Source of the DNA: Hygrocybe punicea
Taxonomy: Eukaryota > Basidiomycota > Agaricomycetes > Agaricales > Hygrophoraceae
Assembly (NCBI GenBank): GCA_963556145.1
Contig: OY744465.1
Location: 5,270,001-5,334,000 of the forward strand
Direction of reading: 5' to 3'
DNA length: 64,000 bases
In this document: one piece after another, positions 52,410 to 64,000 of the stretch
Layout: each line of letters starts with the position of its first letter
Position numbering within the stretch: the stretch's first letter is position 1
Translations under genes and position numbers: made by a program
The notes under the pieces: generated by a model
The model's database searches: none
What the model was told of the DNA's origin: nothing
The model's input: the letters and a program-made list of their open reading frames with translations, nothing else

Positions 52410-55143
52410 ATGGCAAAATTCTCGACTAGAGATGATCCTGGGTACAAAAAGATTGTATATGCGATGGAGATGTTGCTTGAAGGACCCTTTGAGGACGCGT
52501 CACTGGCATCTTCAGCAAACCCAGGTATGCAGAGAATTATACATTATCCGCTTATCACAAGGTTAATTATACTCTTTTGTTGCAAAAAGTTGACTCGGGA
52601 GCCCTTTCACCCAAGGAGGTTGCTCCTGCTCTTCCGATTCGTCAACATAGATTCTCATTAATTATATTTAGATTAAAACCTTCTATGACATCCCTGCACT
52701 CCAAGTGCCTCACTTCGTCGCACGAAAAGCGTTTCTTACTCGCCTCGATAAATTGTTCGAACATTCTACAACCTCCCCCTCCAGATTGATTGTCGTATTG
52801 CTTGGAATGGGCGGGGCAGGCAAGAGCCAACTTGCCATTGATTATTGCTGTCGCATGAGGGACTCGGGAACTTATAGAGCAATATTCTGGCTTGATGCTT
52901 CTTCTCGGAATGCCCTCTACAGTTCGATGGAGATCATCGCCAAACGGCTGCTGCCGACACGAGTGTTGGATAACCCTCATGCCGCAGTCACATTAGTCAA
53001 GGATATTCTCTCGCGCGGCAGCGGCTCATGGCTGATGGTGTTTGATAACTTGGACAATCTTTCAGAATTACACGATATCATGAATTTCTTTCCGAATGGT
53101 CGCTGTGGCTCTATCCTGATTACCAGCCGCCATGCTGGTTCCAAGGAACTCGGTCAGCCGATTGAACTTGATTGTATGACGGAGGAGGAGGGCCTACAGC
53201 TTCTACTTGGCTCTCTAGAAGTCGAGACCGAGGAACTCGCTTTTGCACAGCAGATTCTGATGCAACTTGGATATCTCCCATTGGCCATCGATCAAGCCCG
53301 AGCGTATATTTCAAGACGAGCACTCAGATTACGACAATTTATAGAGGAGTGGGAATTACGGAAGCGAAGCATCATGCAAGATACGCCACACATCTGGCTT
53401 TATCGCCGTACGTTGCCTGACACGGAGGCTGAGATTCCCCTCAGTCTCTTGACTACATGGGAAATGTCATTACCCCTGCTTGAGGCTGGCGAAGGACACA
53501 TAGCCAAACTAGGGGATATTTTGACGCTTTTGGCATTCTTCCACCCTGTCAGCATCGGCGAAAATCTTTTCATTGACGATGCTAATGTCGCGTCTCCCAT
53601 GTCTGTTTTCTACGACGATGGCCGCTGGGATCACGCGAAATTCGAGGACGCCATCGTGCAAATACAGGAGATGTCGCTGCTTCACTTTTCACGTCGCAAT
53701 GGTGAAATTGTGGTATCGCTTCATTCAATGGTGTCCGAGTGGCTTCGCATACGACTCAACAAAGAATCGTACTCCACACTTCTTGCCACTGCAATAGCAC
53801 ATTTAACGAATTACTTGTATGCTACAGAGCATACTGACCACACTATTCGTCAAGAGGCGCTAACGCATACGGATATCGTTTGCCGGGTTGGGGAATTTAC
53901 CGCCAAGAGTACGTTTTTTGAGGCCTGTTTTACATTTGGTAAATTCTACGCCGAGTGCGGGCGTTATATAGACGCAGAGAGAATGTACGACCGAGCGCTG
54001 GCTGGTTATGAGAAGGCGTGGGGTCCCAATCACACATCCACACTTGACACCGTCAACAACCTCGGGCTCCTCTACGCTGATCAAGGCCGTCTCGAAGACG
54101 CAGAGAGAATGTACAACCGGGCGTTGGCTGGCAAGGAGAAGGCGTGGGGACCCAATCACACATCCACACTTGACACCGTCAACAACCTCGGGAACCTCTA
54201 CAAAGATCAAGGCCGTCTCGAAGACGCAGAGAGAATGTACAACCGGGCGTTGGCTGGCAAGGAGAAGGCGTGGGGACCCAATCACACATCCACACTTGAC
54301 ACCGTCAACAACCTCGGGAACCTCTACAAAGATCAAGGCCGTCTCGAAGACGCAGAGAGAATGTACAACCGGGCGTTGGCTGGCAAGGAGAAGGCGTGGG
54401 GACCCAATCACACATCCACACTTGACACCGTCAACAACCTCGGGAACCTCTACAAAGATCAAGGCCGTCTCGAAGACGCAGAGAGAATGTACAACCGGGC
54501 ACTGGCTGGTTATGAGAAGGCGTGGGGTCCCAATCACACATCCACACTCACCACCGTCAACAACCTCGGGAACCTCTACGCTGATCAAGGCCGTCTCGAA
54601 GACGCAGAGAGAATGTACAACCGGGCGTTGGCTGGCAAGGAGAAGGCGTGGGGTCCCAATCACACATCCACACTTGACACCGTCAACAACCTCGGAAGCC
54701 TCTACAAAGATCAAGGCCGTCTAGAAGACGCAGAGAGAATGTACAACCGGGCGCTGGCTGGCAAGGAGAAGGCGTGGGGACCCAATCACACATCCACACT
54801 TGACACCGTCAACAACCTCGGGAACCTCTACAAAGATCAAGGCCGTCTCGAAGACGCAGAGAGAATGTACAACCGGGCACTGGCTGGTTATGAGAAGGCG
54901 TGGGGTCCCAATCACACATCCACACTCACCACCGTCAACAACCTCGGGATCCTCTACCAAGCTCAAGGCCGTCTCGAAGACGCAGAGAGAATGTACAACC
55001 GGGCGTTGGCTGGCAAGGAGAAGGCGTGGGGTCCCAATCACGCATCCACACTTAACACCGTCAACAACCTCGGGATCCTCTACAAAGATCAAGGCCGTCT
55101 CGAAGACGCAGAGAGAATGTACAACCGGGTTCGGGCGTCTTGA
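52410..55143 (+). CDS. NLR-type NB-ARC/TPR protein (871 aa model)
   Basis: Exons 52410-52524, 52590-52618 and 52672-55143 join in phase to 871 codons. After a short N-terminal region comes the NB-ARC: P-loop GMGGAGKSQ, kinase-2 WLMVFDNLDN, RNBS-B-like SILITSRHAG, a GLPL-like LGYLPLAIDQA, and an MHD-like LHSMVSEW. Residues from about 470 form nine full 42-residue TPR units and a partial tenth, then a sudden VRAS stop. Fungal NLRs are STAND switches: ligand binding by the repeats triggers nucleotide exchange and assembly, usually in nonself recognition or heterokaryon incompatibility. No clear N-terminal effector domain is present here. The TIR element abuts the 5' end, so the N-terminus may be lost. 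The 29-nt exon 2 is the least certain part. Confidence 0.85.
53946..55135 (+). repeat. TPR-coding array: nine 126-bp units plus a partial tenth
   Basis: Each unit encodes 42 residues (GRLEDAERMYNRALAG, then EKAWGPNHTSTL and TVNNLG). Inner units are nearly identical at DNA level. Variation is confined to a few positions: AGK/AGY, LDT/LTT, and the residue pairs after NNLG and LY. This pattern implies recent duplication or gene conversion. Confidence 0.92.
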
Positions 55144-55758
55144 TATGTACCAACAACCTCGGCTTTCTTCCAGAAGCCAAGAACATTATCAACTACTACT
55201 CTGGCCGCGCGATGTTATATGCTCCTGCTATTTGCAACTACTTTCGTATTTGGAGGCCGCCTCAGTTGGTTAATTGAGTAGCAACTGGCATGTTTCTGTG
55301 TTCTTTTTGTTGATTCTGAATGTGATGGTTATGATCAGATTCCCTCAATCTGGGCTTCGATATTCTTGCTATCTGGCATACATTGAAGTGTAATCCTCTC
55401 ATCCATACTACAACCTTATACTATACAAGGATGATATTTTTCACTCTGAAATTAATCCATGCAAGTCTCCTTGGTGATAGACACCAGAATCTATGGCACT
55501 AGGGAACGACGATGGATCTTCATCGGCGACTCGGAAGCTTTGATCCTTCGACAAAATTTCGTGTTCAGTGGTCGATACGCGAATTGATGGTATCAGGACA
55601 AAGCAATTAGCGAAACGGAGGAATACGGTGATCGCAGATGTCGGTAAGTGATGCAGCTCGAAACTATGCTCTGGTGGTTATTGATTACAGTGATTCGTAC
55701 ACAACGATGATGTGCTCTTCCCTCTATTTTCTTCTCTAACCCTATCTCTCCGCTGATA
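55144..55758. other. Intergenic
   Basis: No gene recognised between the NLR stop and the DUF2235 relic. Confidence 0.4.
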
Positions 55759-55990
55759 TCTCCCTCTCATCAGAACTCCAACATCGTTCAGCTATATTTT
55801 CTAAGATGATCGATGACCGTTGAAAGCAAATGGTCTACCATCAAGTTTGTTCGATTCCATTGACATCGTCTTCTTATCTTTTCTCACAACATTAGTATAG
55901 GCCGGCATTGGCACATCCACCACCCCCGAAATCGCTACCCTCTCTCCCATTCTGGCTTCTCGTTCAAGGATAGTAATGAAGTACAGGACG
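55759..55990 (+). pseudogene. Fragment of a DUF2235 gene
   Basis: The plus strand reads NSNIVQLYFL, then KQMVYHQ in a neighbouring frame after a TGA. After an intron-like gap, GIGTSTTPEIAT follows. These are the same blocks, in the same order and with the same intron position, as in the two DUF2235 genes downstream (NSNIIRLF, KQMVYYQ, AGIGTYASPQIATP). It is opposite in strand to them and heavily decayed. Confidence 0.7.
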
Positions 55991-56169
55991 CATGTGTAGA
56001 CCTTTCCATAGGACTTTTTCAAAACAAATCTCCATTCGAAAGTAATATACACCAAACATATAGATTTGCCAATATCTTAAACATCATCATATTAATCAAT
56101 ATCTTACTGTATCTTATCTCATACCTTCTCATTACCCATCCATTCAAACAACACACACATCCCCCCCCC

Positions 56170-58574
56170 TCACGCAACATAATTGGGCTCGACTTTAAAA
56201 TGCGCTCGGGGTTTATACTTCTTCCCCGACGAATCGACGTAGGAATCCATCCTCAGCTTCACGGTCCTGTGTACATTCACTCCCTTTGTAGTCTGCCGTG
56301 GAATAATTCGCCTCGCTCCAAAGTTACATCTATAGAAGAGATAAACAAACCAAGGGACACGAGCCACACTCCCGCCAAGGGAGGAGAGCGATAGAGAGAA
56401 AACCAACGTACCCATACCACCAATGCCACACATTGTCCTTCGTCTGGTACCGATACCTCATAGGAATCACCTCCAGGATCCACCACGCCCAATGGATATA
56501 CATCTGGTCATAGACAGGCGTCAACGCATCCTTCAAGTCCTCCTCCTCTTCCGTGCCTTCACACATCGTCCCGTCGTCTGCATGCACATCCACGTTCACA
56601 ACTCCGTCAGAAGTGGTACGCGTAAACACCGTCTCCTGCACCGACGGCTGCGTTTTCGGTTTTCTCGAAAAGATCGACCGGACCCGGGAGAAGCATGACG
56701 GCGACGGCGACGGCGACGGCAATACGGAATGCGCAAGCACATCCGAATCGAGAACGTGTGGGGGCGGACGTGCGGGGAAGGGGATCTTCGGGTACAAACG
56801 AGCGGGGTCGAGCCCGATACGACGGAGCCCTTCTGAATCGAACATGATGCCAGAGTTGGTCAAAAACGTTTCGCGAATCATCCACCGGAGGGAGATGCGT
56901 GCCAGGTTGTGCGGTGTGTTGTTCGCCACAGAGCCTCCGCCGACGTCTTTGGTAATGCAAAATCCATATCACAAATAGTCAGATGGGAAGGAGAAAGGAG
57001 AAAGAAAAAAAACAAAGATCCGTACGCACCACAGTGACAACCCGCAAACCACACTTCATAAACGTCCGTTGGGTCTTTGCGTATCGACGAATACATCCTC
57101 TCGTCTGCTTCGATACGCTCGTCGCCGTCGTAATCGACGTTTACCAGACTATTATCCGTTTCTTTCCGACATAAGGGAGTGATATTAGCAGCAGCAGCAG
57201 CAGCAACAGTAGCCGCGGCAGCGGCAGGAGTAAGTGGGGTGCCAAGTTTGGCCTCTTCTTCTGTAGGATGATTCCAGAGGTTTGCTTTGAAATTGGCGCG
57301 ATGTTCGTCCAAGGAGACGGCATGTCGGAATGTACGAACGATGGTGTTTGAAGTCGTGAATGGGAGACGGCACGGGATGAGGCCTACGGAATCAACAGTG
57401 TCCCTACAAATTGACAGGGAAATCTCAATCATCAGCACACGCACCGAAGAAGAGAAAAAGCACATATAGCAAGAAGGGGGGGATAATACACGCACCAAAC
57501 ACCGATAAAATGAATATCTACGTCTATTGAAAACGCCCGTTTGAATGCATTAGATTGCAGCCATCCGTTCTTGGAAGTATCCGTATACATCTTGTACGCG
57601 AAGGGCACCTGTTGGAGATTGTCTGCTGGGAGCAGACCCACCTTGAAACATATCCAATACATCAGCCAAGTGCTCAGCTGGCGAAGGGGGGTAATGTATG
57701 ACCTTGTGCAACATCCCGGCGAGTGCGCGAGCGGTATAAGCACCTCGGGAGAATCCAAACAGACATATTCGGTCCCCCTCAGTATCTGAGGAGAAGACGT
57801 AAGAATGGGTTATATATCACGTGATGAAAGAATCTCGTTACAGTTTCTCATGAGAAATTCATAGCCTGTTTCGACATATTACATATATGTCAGCAGTTTC
57901 CCCGCACGGGACATATGGATGAATGGAGCTTACCCTGCATGACATGAACGTGCATGTAATTAGCAAACATCATGTCCAATGTCTGATGGCCAATTCTAAT
58001 GAGATAACACGAAAACTACAGGTGAATGGCTTCGTGCGACGCACCAGGATCAGCTTCGCTGTGAGTGGCGTTGCGATCTGTGGGGAAGCGTATGTGCCTA
58101 TTCCGGCCTTCAAATAAAGAAAAGTTTGAGCGGGAAGAAGAGAGAGAAGAGAAAATACAAGATATTTACCTGGTAATAAACCATCTGTTTCGTCCTGTCG
58201 TTCTTCTTGAGCATGGAGAACAGCCGGATGATGTTCGAGTTCTAAAAAAATTACAGAGAGCGAAAACAAACAGGTTTATGACTGGGAAGAAACCACAACA
58301 GTCTGCAATAACGTACAACTGAACTGAACTGATCGCCAGTTCCATCGAAACAGAGGACGAGTGTCCGGTTGGTGTGTTCTGGTGGGATGACGGGGGGATA
58401 CGGCGCGGAGTGGGAACCAGCTTTAAGAGGTTGAGGCTTGACGGGGGGCGAGCCGCAGACGGTGGAAGCGGTAGACATCGTAGAGCAACGAGGGGTACCA
58501 TTTTTACCGTTGACCACCGTAGATGTGGTCGACAGTTCCTGGACGTGTTGTAATAATGCGCCGTTCACGTTCAT
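56170..58574 (-). CDS. DUF2235 (Tle1-like alpha/beta hydrolase) gene A, multi-exon
   Basis: Minus strand from ATG 58574 (preceded by TATATA at about 58616-58621) to TGA at 56170-56172. An in-frame ATG at 58748 is an alternative start. Exons carry LVLCFDGTGDQF (start of the hydrolase domain), NSNIIRLFSMLKKNDRTKQM, AGIGTYASPQIATP, and the nucleophile elbow GFSRG (57756-57742). Later blocks are DIHFIGVWDTVDS, DEHRANFKANLW and SLRWMIRETFL. At least eight short introns are visible. The GxSxG serine suggests an esterase or phospholipase. Bacterial relatives (Tle1) are secreted phospholipases, but the fungal proteins' substrates are unknown. No signal peptide is obvious. A low-complexity Ala run lies near 57190-57240. 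Confidence 0.82.
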
Positions 58575-58748
58575 GGCGGCGGGGATGGAATGGTTCAAGT
58601 TCAAGTTGAGGGCGGTGTATATAGATGATGAGGATGTACCTGGATGTGCGCGCTTCAGGTGGTATTTGAATGCTGAGGCTGCTGTTGCTGCCCGTGAGCG
58701 TCCAAGTGCCGTGCGGATCGGGAAATGAGCTGTGGAGCGGGGGAACAT

Positions 58749-61475
58749 ATGAAGCTCTCGCTTCAAGGGGAGAGGAAGACGTCCATGGAGTCACACTAGC
58801 AGCAATTCGGTTACGGTTTGACGCTTGGCACGACATGCCGCAAAGGGAATCTCCGTCGGGTGTTATTTTCGTCGAGCACCAGTAGACTGGCCAGGGGCTA
58901 GACCGCACCGGTACCCATTTGTATGATAAAAAAAAGGTCGGCGATGCGATGATTTTCCCCACGATCACTCACGTGGGATCCGGCGTCGGGATTCTCACTG
59001 CTGTGCCCATAAAACGCTACAGCACTAACCAAAACTGGCAGCGGTGACCAACGGCAGCTGAACAGGCCCGACGATCAGCGCTAAGCATTCGAGCTTGAAG
59101 CTTGCCAAGCTTGAAGCGTTGCACCGCCGGGCCACCAAAGCTTGAAACCTTGGTTTCGATCGCCCGTATGATAGACACAAGCTTTCCAAGATACTTCCGA
59201 GTTCCGTCACGGCGGCGGTGCTGGTGTATCCGTACTAGGCGAGAGTTGTAGATCATGGCGGCCATTCAAGTTATTGTGGAAGAAATCCGTCTGCTATAAG
59301 CTATAAGCTATATAACATAAACAGATCATTTCATGCTGTAACTTGGATACATAGTTTATTAACCCGTCATTGATCTCCCGCTGTGCAAGGACCGTCGAAG
59401 TTTAAAACATTATAATGGGGTCCAAAGTTTGAATAGCTACATATATTCTCCAATTAGTATGTAAGAGACTTCTGCCACCTTTTCCTTTGAGCGCTTCGCG
59501 CCGGCGACATCAACCCTACCGTTGACTGCAGGTGTTGACTACACCGTTCCGCATCGAGTCTCCTCCTGGCAACCAAGTCATCGACAAAGGTTTCGATCGA
59601 GGATCATCGATCATCGCGCTGGAAAAAGATCATCCCCTCGACGACTCGGGTCCAAATGACCGTGACAGATTATCCTTCCCAAGGAAACACCTTTCCAGTC
59701 AATTGCAAAAGGGAGGAGCTGTCCGACACATTGTACAGGCACCGTATCTACACCGTCCGCCCGGACCTTGTCAAAATGCCCTGTGTCACCAAAGGATGCA
59801 TTACGGCCCGGGAAATTCGAAAGGAAGGGCATGCCTAATATAAGCTTTCGTAAGTGGGTGACTTTCCGTAGGGTATAAATAATCTCAGAAACATTGATTA
59901 CAACCACAAGTGGTAAGTAGACCCTGCCGCCGGATTGCCGCAAAGACCCCGGAAAATAATTTGAGCTCCGACAGCCTAAAACGACAGCATAAACGCAACT
60001 TCAAAGAAGGGGTTCGCGACCCCATCTTTGGATTAAAACTATTTCTAGTAAACTAGCCGAGATCCTCAGCACTCAAATTTACCCGATGGTGCCTGTGTGC
60101 TGCACTCCGATAGTTATCTAACCCAAACTCAACATAGAATTGACCAAATAGGATGTTTAAAAGTGTTTGCCCAGCTGACTCAGCACGGGGTTCCAGCTCC
60201 GATTGGCACCGCGTTTATTACTCGACACATAAATAAGTCTTACGGAAAGTCACCCAGTTACTTCAAGCATAATATACTACTATATACTACTTGGGATACT
60301 TGACAAACGTCAGATTTCTTTCTTTCTCATGATAGCAAACGCATTGTTACAATTGCTCCCTGGTGCCAGTGGCCACCCCCCCCCCCCACATGTGTGCGTG
60401 CAAATGGGCGTCGGCGGTGGTCCTACCCTACCCTACCCTTCTCCAGCGCGCTCCCCGGGTGACCCTTCCCAGTTCAACACTAGTACTGGGACCAACCCCA
60501 CGGGTCCAAGCCAATGCTTCAGGCTTACCCATCGGTTGGTTTTTCGTTACTACACTGGGTGTGCAATCCAAGTTGCAAGTGGCCATTAATATTGATCTTT
60601 TGCATTTGCAAAACGCAACAATATTAATGGTTGGTACACATACACATACGGCATCACCGCAAGTTACCCTACTTGGACTAGTTATACCAGCAGCGCAGGA
60701 AGAGGTACGTGTTTAGTACGTGGGTATAGTCACGGTAAGTGCGCGATACTTACCAACGGCATGCATATGGTATTGCTTGTTCCTGTAAATCAACGCCATG
60801 CAAGGTTCGTCTCCCATCGATCATCATGCATCATGACTAGCACTCTCCGCACTGGCAGATCTGTCAGTGTCACGTCATATAAACCAACACCGTCGATCAA
60901 CCAAATTGCAAACCAACACTAGTACTATTATAGTATTGTTACAGCATACACGATTCTATCTCTTTGTACCCATATAAGCATAACAGTACTAGTTACAGCA
61001 GATCCGATCACCACGCGCACCGCACCTGCATGCAGCTGTATGCTACTCACCGCGCGTTGTAGTCTGACAGTGACTAGTGACTAGTACCCCACGAGGCACA
61101 AGGGATTAACTTCAAGTGTCCAAAACCGCTGAGTATAACCGACAATTACAAAGGTCCAGACTCGGACCGGCGCCGCGGCCGCCCTTTACACGCCCTCCGA
61201 TCATAATGCATAATCATACACGCTCCCCTCGCCAAGATCCGCCACCAACACGAGTATCAACCGCAGAAAGAAAAAAAAGAGAAAAAAAAAAAGATATAGA
61301 CAGCAAAGCGTAAAAAAAGCAACCCAAAACAAAAAAACAAAAAAAGCACCAAAAAGCATCAAAGCAAAAAAAGACCCAAAAAGCATCAAAGCAAGAAAAG
61401 AACCAAAGCAGAGCCAAAACAACCCGCAAGTCAAAAATAGGCATAATCGTCACATACGTATTAGAAGATCCCCTC
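58749..61475. other. Intergenic between the DUF2235 genes
   Basis: There is no confident gene. A frame at 59656-59838 is open but unrecognised. A MITE-like element is described separately (59841-60270). A short hairpin is made by CCATTAATATTG (60583-60594) and its complement (60619-60630). An A-rich, AAAGCA-rich stretch (61260-61430) is probably 3' flank of the next gene. Confidence 0.45.
59841..60270. mobile_element. Possible MITE, ~430 bp
   Basis: Inverted ends of about 30 bp share GGGTGACTTTCCGTA perfectly and the outer half partly (59841-59870 against 60241-60270). AATA (or TAATA) flanks both sides and could be the duplication. No coding content. The family is not identified. Confidence 0.45.
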
Positions 61476-63556
61476 TCAATCGACCCAGGTCGGCTCAACC
61501 CCTTCAGCAAACTCAGGCCTCGGCTTATACCTCCTCCCATTCTCCTTCTCCTTCCCACCCCTCCGCGCCTCCCCCGCCTCCGCCTCCATCCTCATCCTCA
61601 CCGACCTATGCACCCTCACCCCCTTCGTCCTCTGCTTCGGTATAAACCTCGCCCTCCCCAAATTCATCCACAAATACGACACCCACTTGTCGTCCCCGCG
61701 CTGGTACCGCTGGCGAATCGGGAGCAACTCGAGGATCCACCATGGCCACGCGAGTTGGAGCTGGTCGTATTCTGGGGAGAGGGCGTCGTGTAGCTCGTGG
61801 TGTTCTTCTGTTTGAGGTGTTGCTTGGGATGGCGCTGGCGCTGGCGCGGAGGTATCGGTGGTCTTGGAATCAGGTGCGCTGGAATCACCAGTAGCAGGAA
61901 CAACAACAACCGTGGCAGCATCGGCAGCAAGACTCCGCAAACGTGCATCGCCAATAGGGAGAGGAGGCGGACGCGGGAGGACGACAGGGTAAAGGGCCGC
62001 TGGGTCCATTCCGATCTCGCGGAGGCGGGCAGCGTCAAACATGATTCCAGAACGGGCTTTGAAGCACTCTCGGATCATCCAGCGGAGGGAGATGTGTGCG
62101 AGGGTGTTTGGAGTGCCATTGGCGACGGAACCGCCGCCTACGTCTGTGTGTAAAGGGGTAGTCAGCGCGTATACGGGAAGGGGGGGGAGAGAATGGGACT
62201 GGACATTACCACAGTGGCAGCCTGCGAACCAGACTTCATCGACATCAGTAGGTTGTCGGGATTGGCTTCTATACATTTCTTCGTACTGCTGGAGGGATGG
62301 ACCACGAGAATGATACGAAGGCTTCTTTCCCTCGCCAATGTGGTTGAGGGTGGCAGAGGTGGGAGTGGGGACGTTGGGTGCAGCTGGCGTTGCTGGATCG
62401 TGGAACCCGAGTTCGCGTTCCGTTGCGTTCGGCCTGTTCCAGAGGTTTGCTTTGAATTTGGCGCGGTGTTCGTCGAGGGAGACTGCATGGCGGAATGTGC
62501 GGACGATGGTGTTGGATGTGGTGAATGGGAGGCTGCGGGGGAAGAAGCCAACCGAGTTGACGGTGTCCCTGAAGAGAAGAGTAAGTAAGGGGTGGTGGAG
62601 TGATGCGGTGAGACTTTTACCAGACGCCTATGAATTCGATGTCGACGTCGATTGAAAATGCACGTTTGAATGCGGTGGATTGGCGCCAGCCGACGTCGTC
62701 TGCACGAGTGTACATTTTGTAGGCAAAGGGGACTTGCTCATAGTTGAACGCGGGGAGGAGGCCAACCTAAGTTAAGGGAGGGTTAGTATGTAGCATGTAG
62801 CATTGGGGTTTGGGCAATCTGGTTACCTTGTGGAGCATGCCCGCAAGGGCACGAGCAGTATAAGCGCCGCGGGAAAAGCCGAAAATGCATATTCGGTCGC
62901 CAGCATCATCTGGAAGGAATCAATGAGAAGGAAAAGAAAAAGGAAGAGCTGATTTACAATTTTGCATGAGAAATTCGTAACCGCCTGGAAGGAGAGGATG
63001 AGAGAAGGGGCGGGGAGAAGAGGAAGGGGGTACTGGCTTATGACATGGTTGTTGAGGGACCAGGCGAACATTTCATCGAGGGTCTGATCGAGGGAGGTAA
63101 GAATGAGGGCTGTGAGAGGATAGAAGGGGAAACCTTTGAAAATTTTGAAGCGAATGGGGTAGCGATTTCTGGGGAGGTGTATGTGCCGATGCCAGCCTGT
63201 GAGAAAAAAGATGAGGAAGATGATGGCGACGATGAGAATAAGGGGCGGAGGTCACTTGATAGTAGACCATTTGCTTTGAACGGTCGTCTTTTTTGAGGAA
63301 GGAAAAGAGCTGAACGATGTTTGAGTTCTGCGAGCGACATCGACATCATCAGCGGGGGGTCGGGCGGGGAGAAGACAGGAAAGAAGAGGAACAGCACGTC
63401 ATCGTCGAACTGGTCACCGGTTCCGTCGAAGCAGAGGACGAGCGTTCGGTTTGTGTGCACGGGCGGTATGATCGTCAGATCTGAAACGGGGACGACCGTC
63501 ACGGCTGTGGCAGAGGACGGTGAGACCGTGTGCCCGACCATGGCGATGGCAGACAT
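61476..63556 (-). CDS. DUF2235 (Tle1-like alpha/beta hydrolase) gene B, multi-exon
   Basis: Minus strand from ATG 63556 (TATATATATATA lies at about 63588-63599) to the stop at 61476-61478. Domain blocks match gene A: LVLCFDGTGDQF, AGIGTYTSPEIATP, the GFSRG elbow (62880-62866), and ISLRWMIRECF with an FxxxSGIMFD continuation. The C-terminus is basic with YKPRPEF. Introns fall at positions like those in gene A, so the two arose by tandem duplication. The linker after residue ~400 (Ala/Pro/Thr-rich) differs most between them. Function as for gene A. Confidence 0.82.
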
Positions 63557-63699
63557 GTTCGGTGGGACAAGTTTTGGTGCGAAAAGTTTTATATATATAT
63601 TTTCCATTTCAGGAACGGTTGATCGGCACGTTTTATCTCCGCGTTCCTGATGCTATCTCATACTTTTATACCCACCGGCCATGCACATCGCACACACCC
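63557..63699. promoter_or_regulatory. Short divergent promoter region
   Basis: Only 143 bases separate the starts of DUF2235 gene B (minus) and the gene at 63700 (plus). A run of TA dinucleotides (63588-63599) and TTTTATA (63664-63670) could serve as TATA boxes for the minus and plus gene respectively. Confidence 0.5.
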
Positions 63700-64000
63700 A
63701 TGTCTGCTTTCAAGAACATCCAAGCCCTCTTCGACGCCACACACCGTTCCTCCCGTTCCCTCCCTGCAACAATCGACGGCCGCTACGACTACGAAGTCGA
63801 CCAGAACACCCCCCGTCGTCGTGCTGCTGCCCACTCCACAATCACTAACCTGCTAAAGCGTATCCACCACTACGAACACGCTTCTCTCCCCCGTATCGAT
63901 CACGCCATCGTAACCCTTTTGCTTCTCTCTTTCATTCCTGTCCTAATGCTCACCTCCGTCTCAGGGTGGTCTATACGACCAATTTTTACACCCAAACGCG
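63700..64000 (+). CDS. 5' end of an unidentified gene, runs off the window
   Basis: ATG 63700; exon 1 63700-63909 (70 codons, phase 0), a 55-bp intron (GTAACC donor, CTCAG acceptor at 63964), then exon 2 from 63965 reading GGLYDQFLHPNA before the edge. The first exon is hydrophilic with a LPATIDGRYDY block, and no signal peptide is seen. I do not recognise the family from this fragment. Confidence 0.6.
   Translation, partial: MSAFKNIQALFDATHRSSRSLPATIDGRYDYEVDQNTPRRRAAAHSTITNLLKRIHHYEHASLPRIDHAIVTLLLLSFIPVLMLTSVSGWSIRPIFTPKR

Noticed and set aside
53860..55092. Long antisense frames opposite the TPR array
   Set aside because: They are mirror images of the 126-bp coding repeat, with the same 42-residue period and no independent domain.
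59656..59838. Small frame with a DYPSQG word resembling Helitron helicase
   Set aside because: A single short word with no flanking helicase motifs; not enough to call a relic.
60420..60442. Telomere-like CCTAC repeats
   Set aside because: Only about three units, not the fungal TTAGGG type, and in the middle of a contig.

Overview
The window is nuclear DNA of a filamentous fungus, most likely an agaricomycete basidiomycete. The evidence is short introns (about 45-70 bp) with GTRNGT donors and CTRAY-like branch points, a fungal NB-ARC/TPR (NLR-like) gene, a tandem pair of DUF2235 genes, and mobile-element gene families typical of mushrooms (Helitron with a DUF6570-like N-terminus, PIF/Harbinger with a SANT partner, GAACC-rich hAT elements). 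No tRNA, rRNA or CRISPR was found.

Layout, left to right. (1) 1-2526: the edge of a minus-oriented LTR retroelement, with a primer-binding site at 888-906 and an LTR at 909-2526 split by a non-autonomous hAT element (1052-2298, 8-bp duplication ATATAGTA) that carries a long CAG/GCA array. (2) 2530-8962: a 6.4-kb element with about 426-bp terminal inverted repeats. It holds an intact four-exon gene (SAM-like C-terminus) and a dead Tc1/IS630-type transposase. (3) 8963-15480: mostly relics, including a roughly 0.8-kb near-perfect hairpin (9738-10543), a spliced unknown gene (12274-13471, minus) and a decayed basidiomycete repeat gene (minus, to 15311). (4) 15.5-38.6 kb: a decayed Helitron whose Rep/helicase coding sequence was hit by three independent insertions: a 316-bp hAT MITE (18390-18705), an 11.8-kb LTR element (20783-32579) that itself contains a complete 6.6-kb Ty3/gypsy element (22865-29458), and a 4.9-kb hAT transposon (32640-37498). 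All four insertions have target duplications, and removing them restores the interrupted reading frames. (5) 38598-41564: a PIF/Harbinger element (TAA duplication) with an intact transposase and a broken SANT partner. (6) 41.6-50.3 kb: gene-poor DNA with an intron-bearing pseudogene of mitochondrial glycerol-3-phosphate dehydrogenase and two hypothetical genes. (7) 50.7-55.1 kb: an NLR-type gene with nine near-identical 126-bp TPR units. A 1.55-kb TIR element carrying a captured PDR-type ABC transporter fragment sits against its 5' end. (8) 55.8-63.6 kb: a DUF2235 fragment and two full DUF2235 genes on the minus strand, then the start of a divergent gene at 63700.

The best functional signal is in the young gypsy element. 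Its identical 156-bp LTRs, a 23-nt tRNA-like primer site, a polypurine tract, intact Gag and Pol, and a textbook -1 frameshift cassette (GGGAAAT, 6-nt spacer, 10-bp GC stem-loop) all lie in register at the gag-pol junction. The host element is unusual: it has gag but no pol, and on the opposite strand it carries a spliced coiled-coil/Cys-cluster gene that the gypsy element has split. The two LTR insertions look very recent because their paired LTRs appear identical by eye. The Helitron is old and full of TGA stops.
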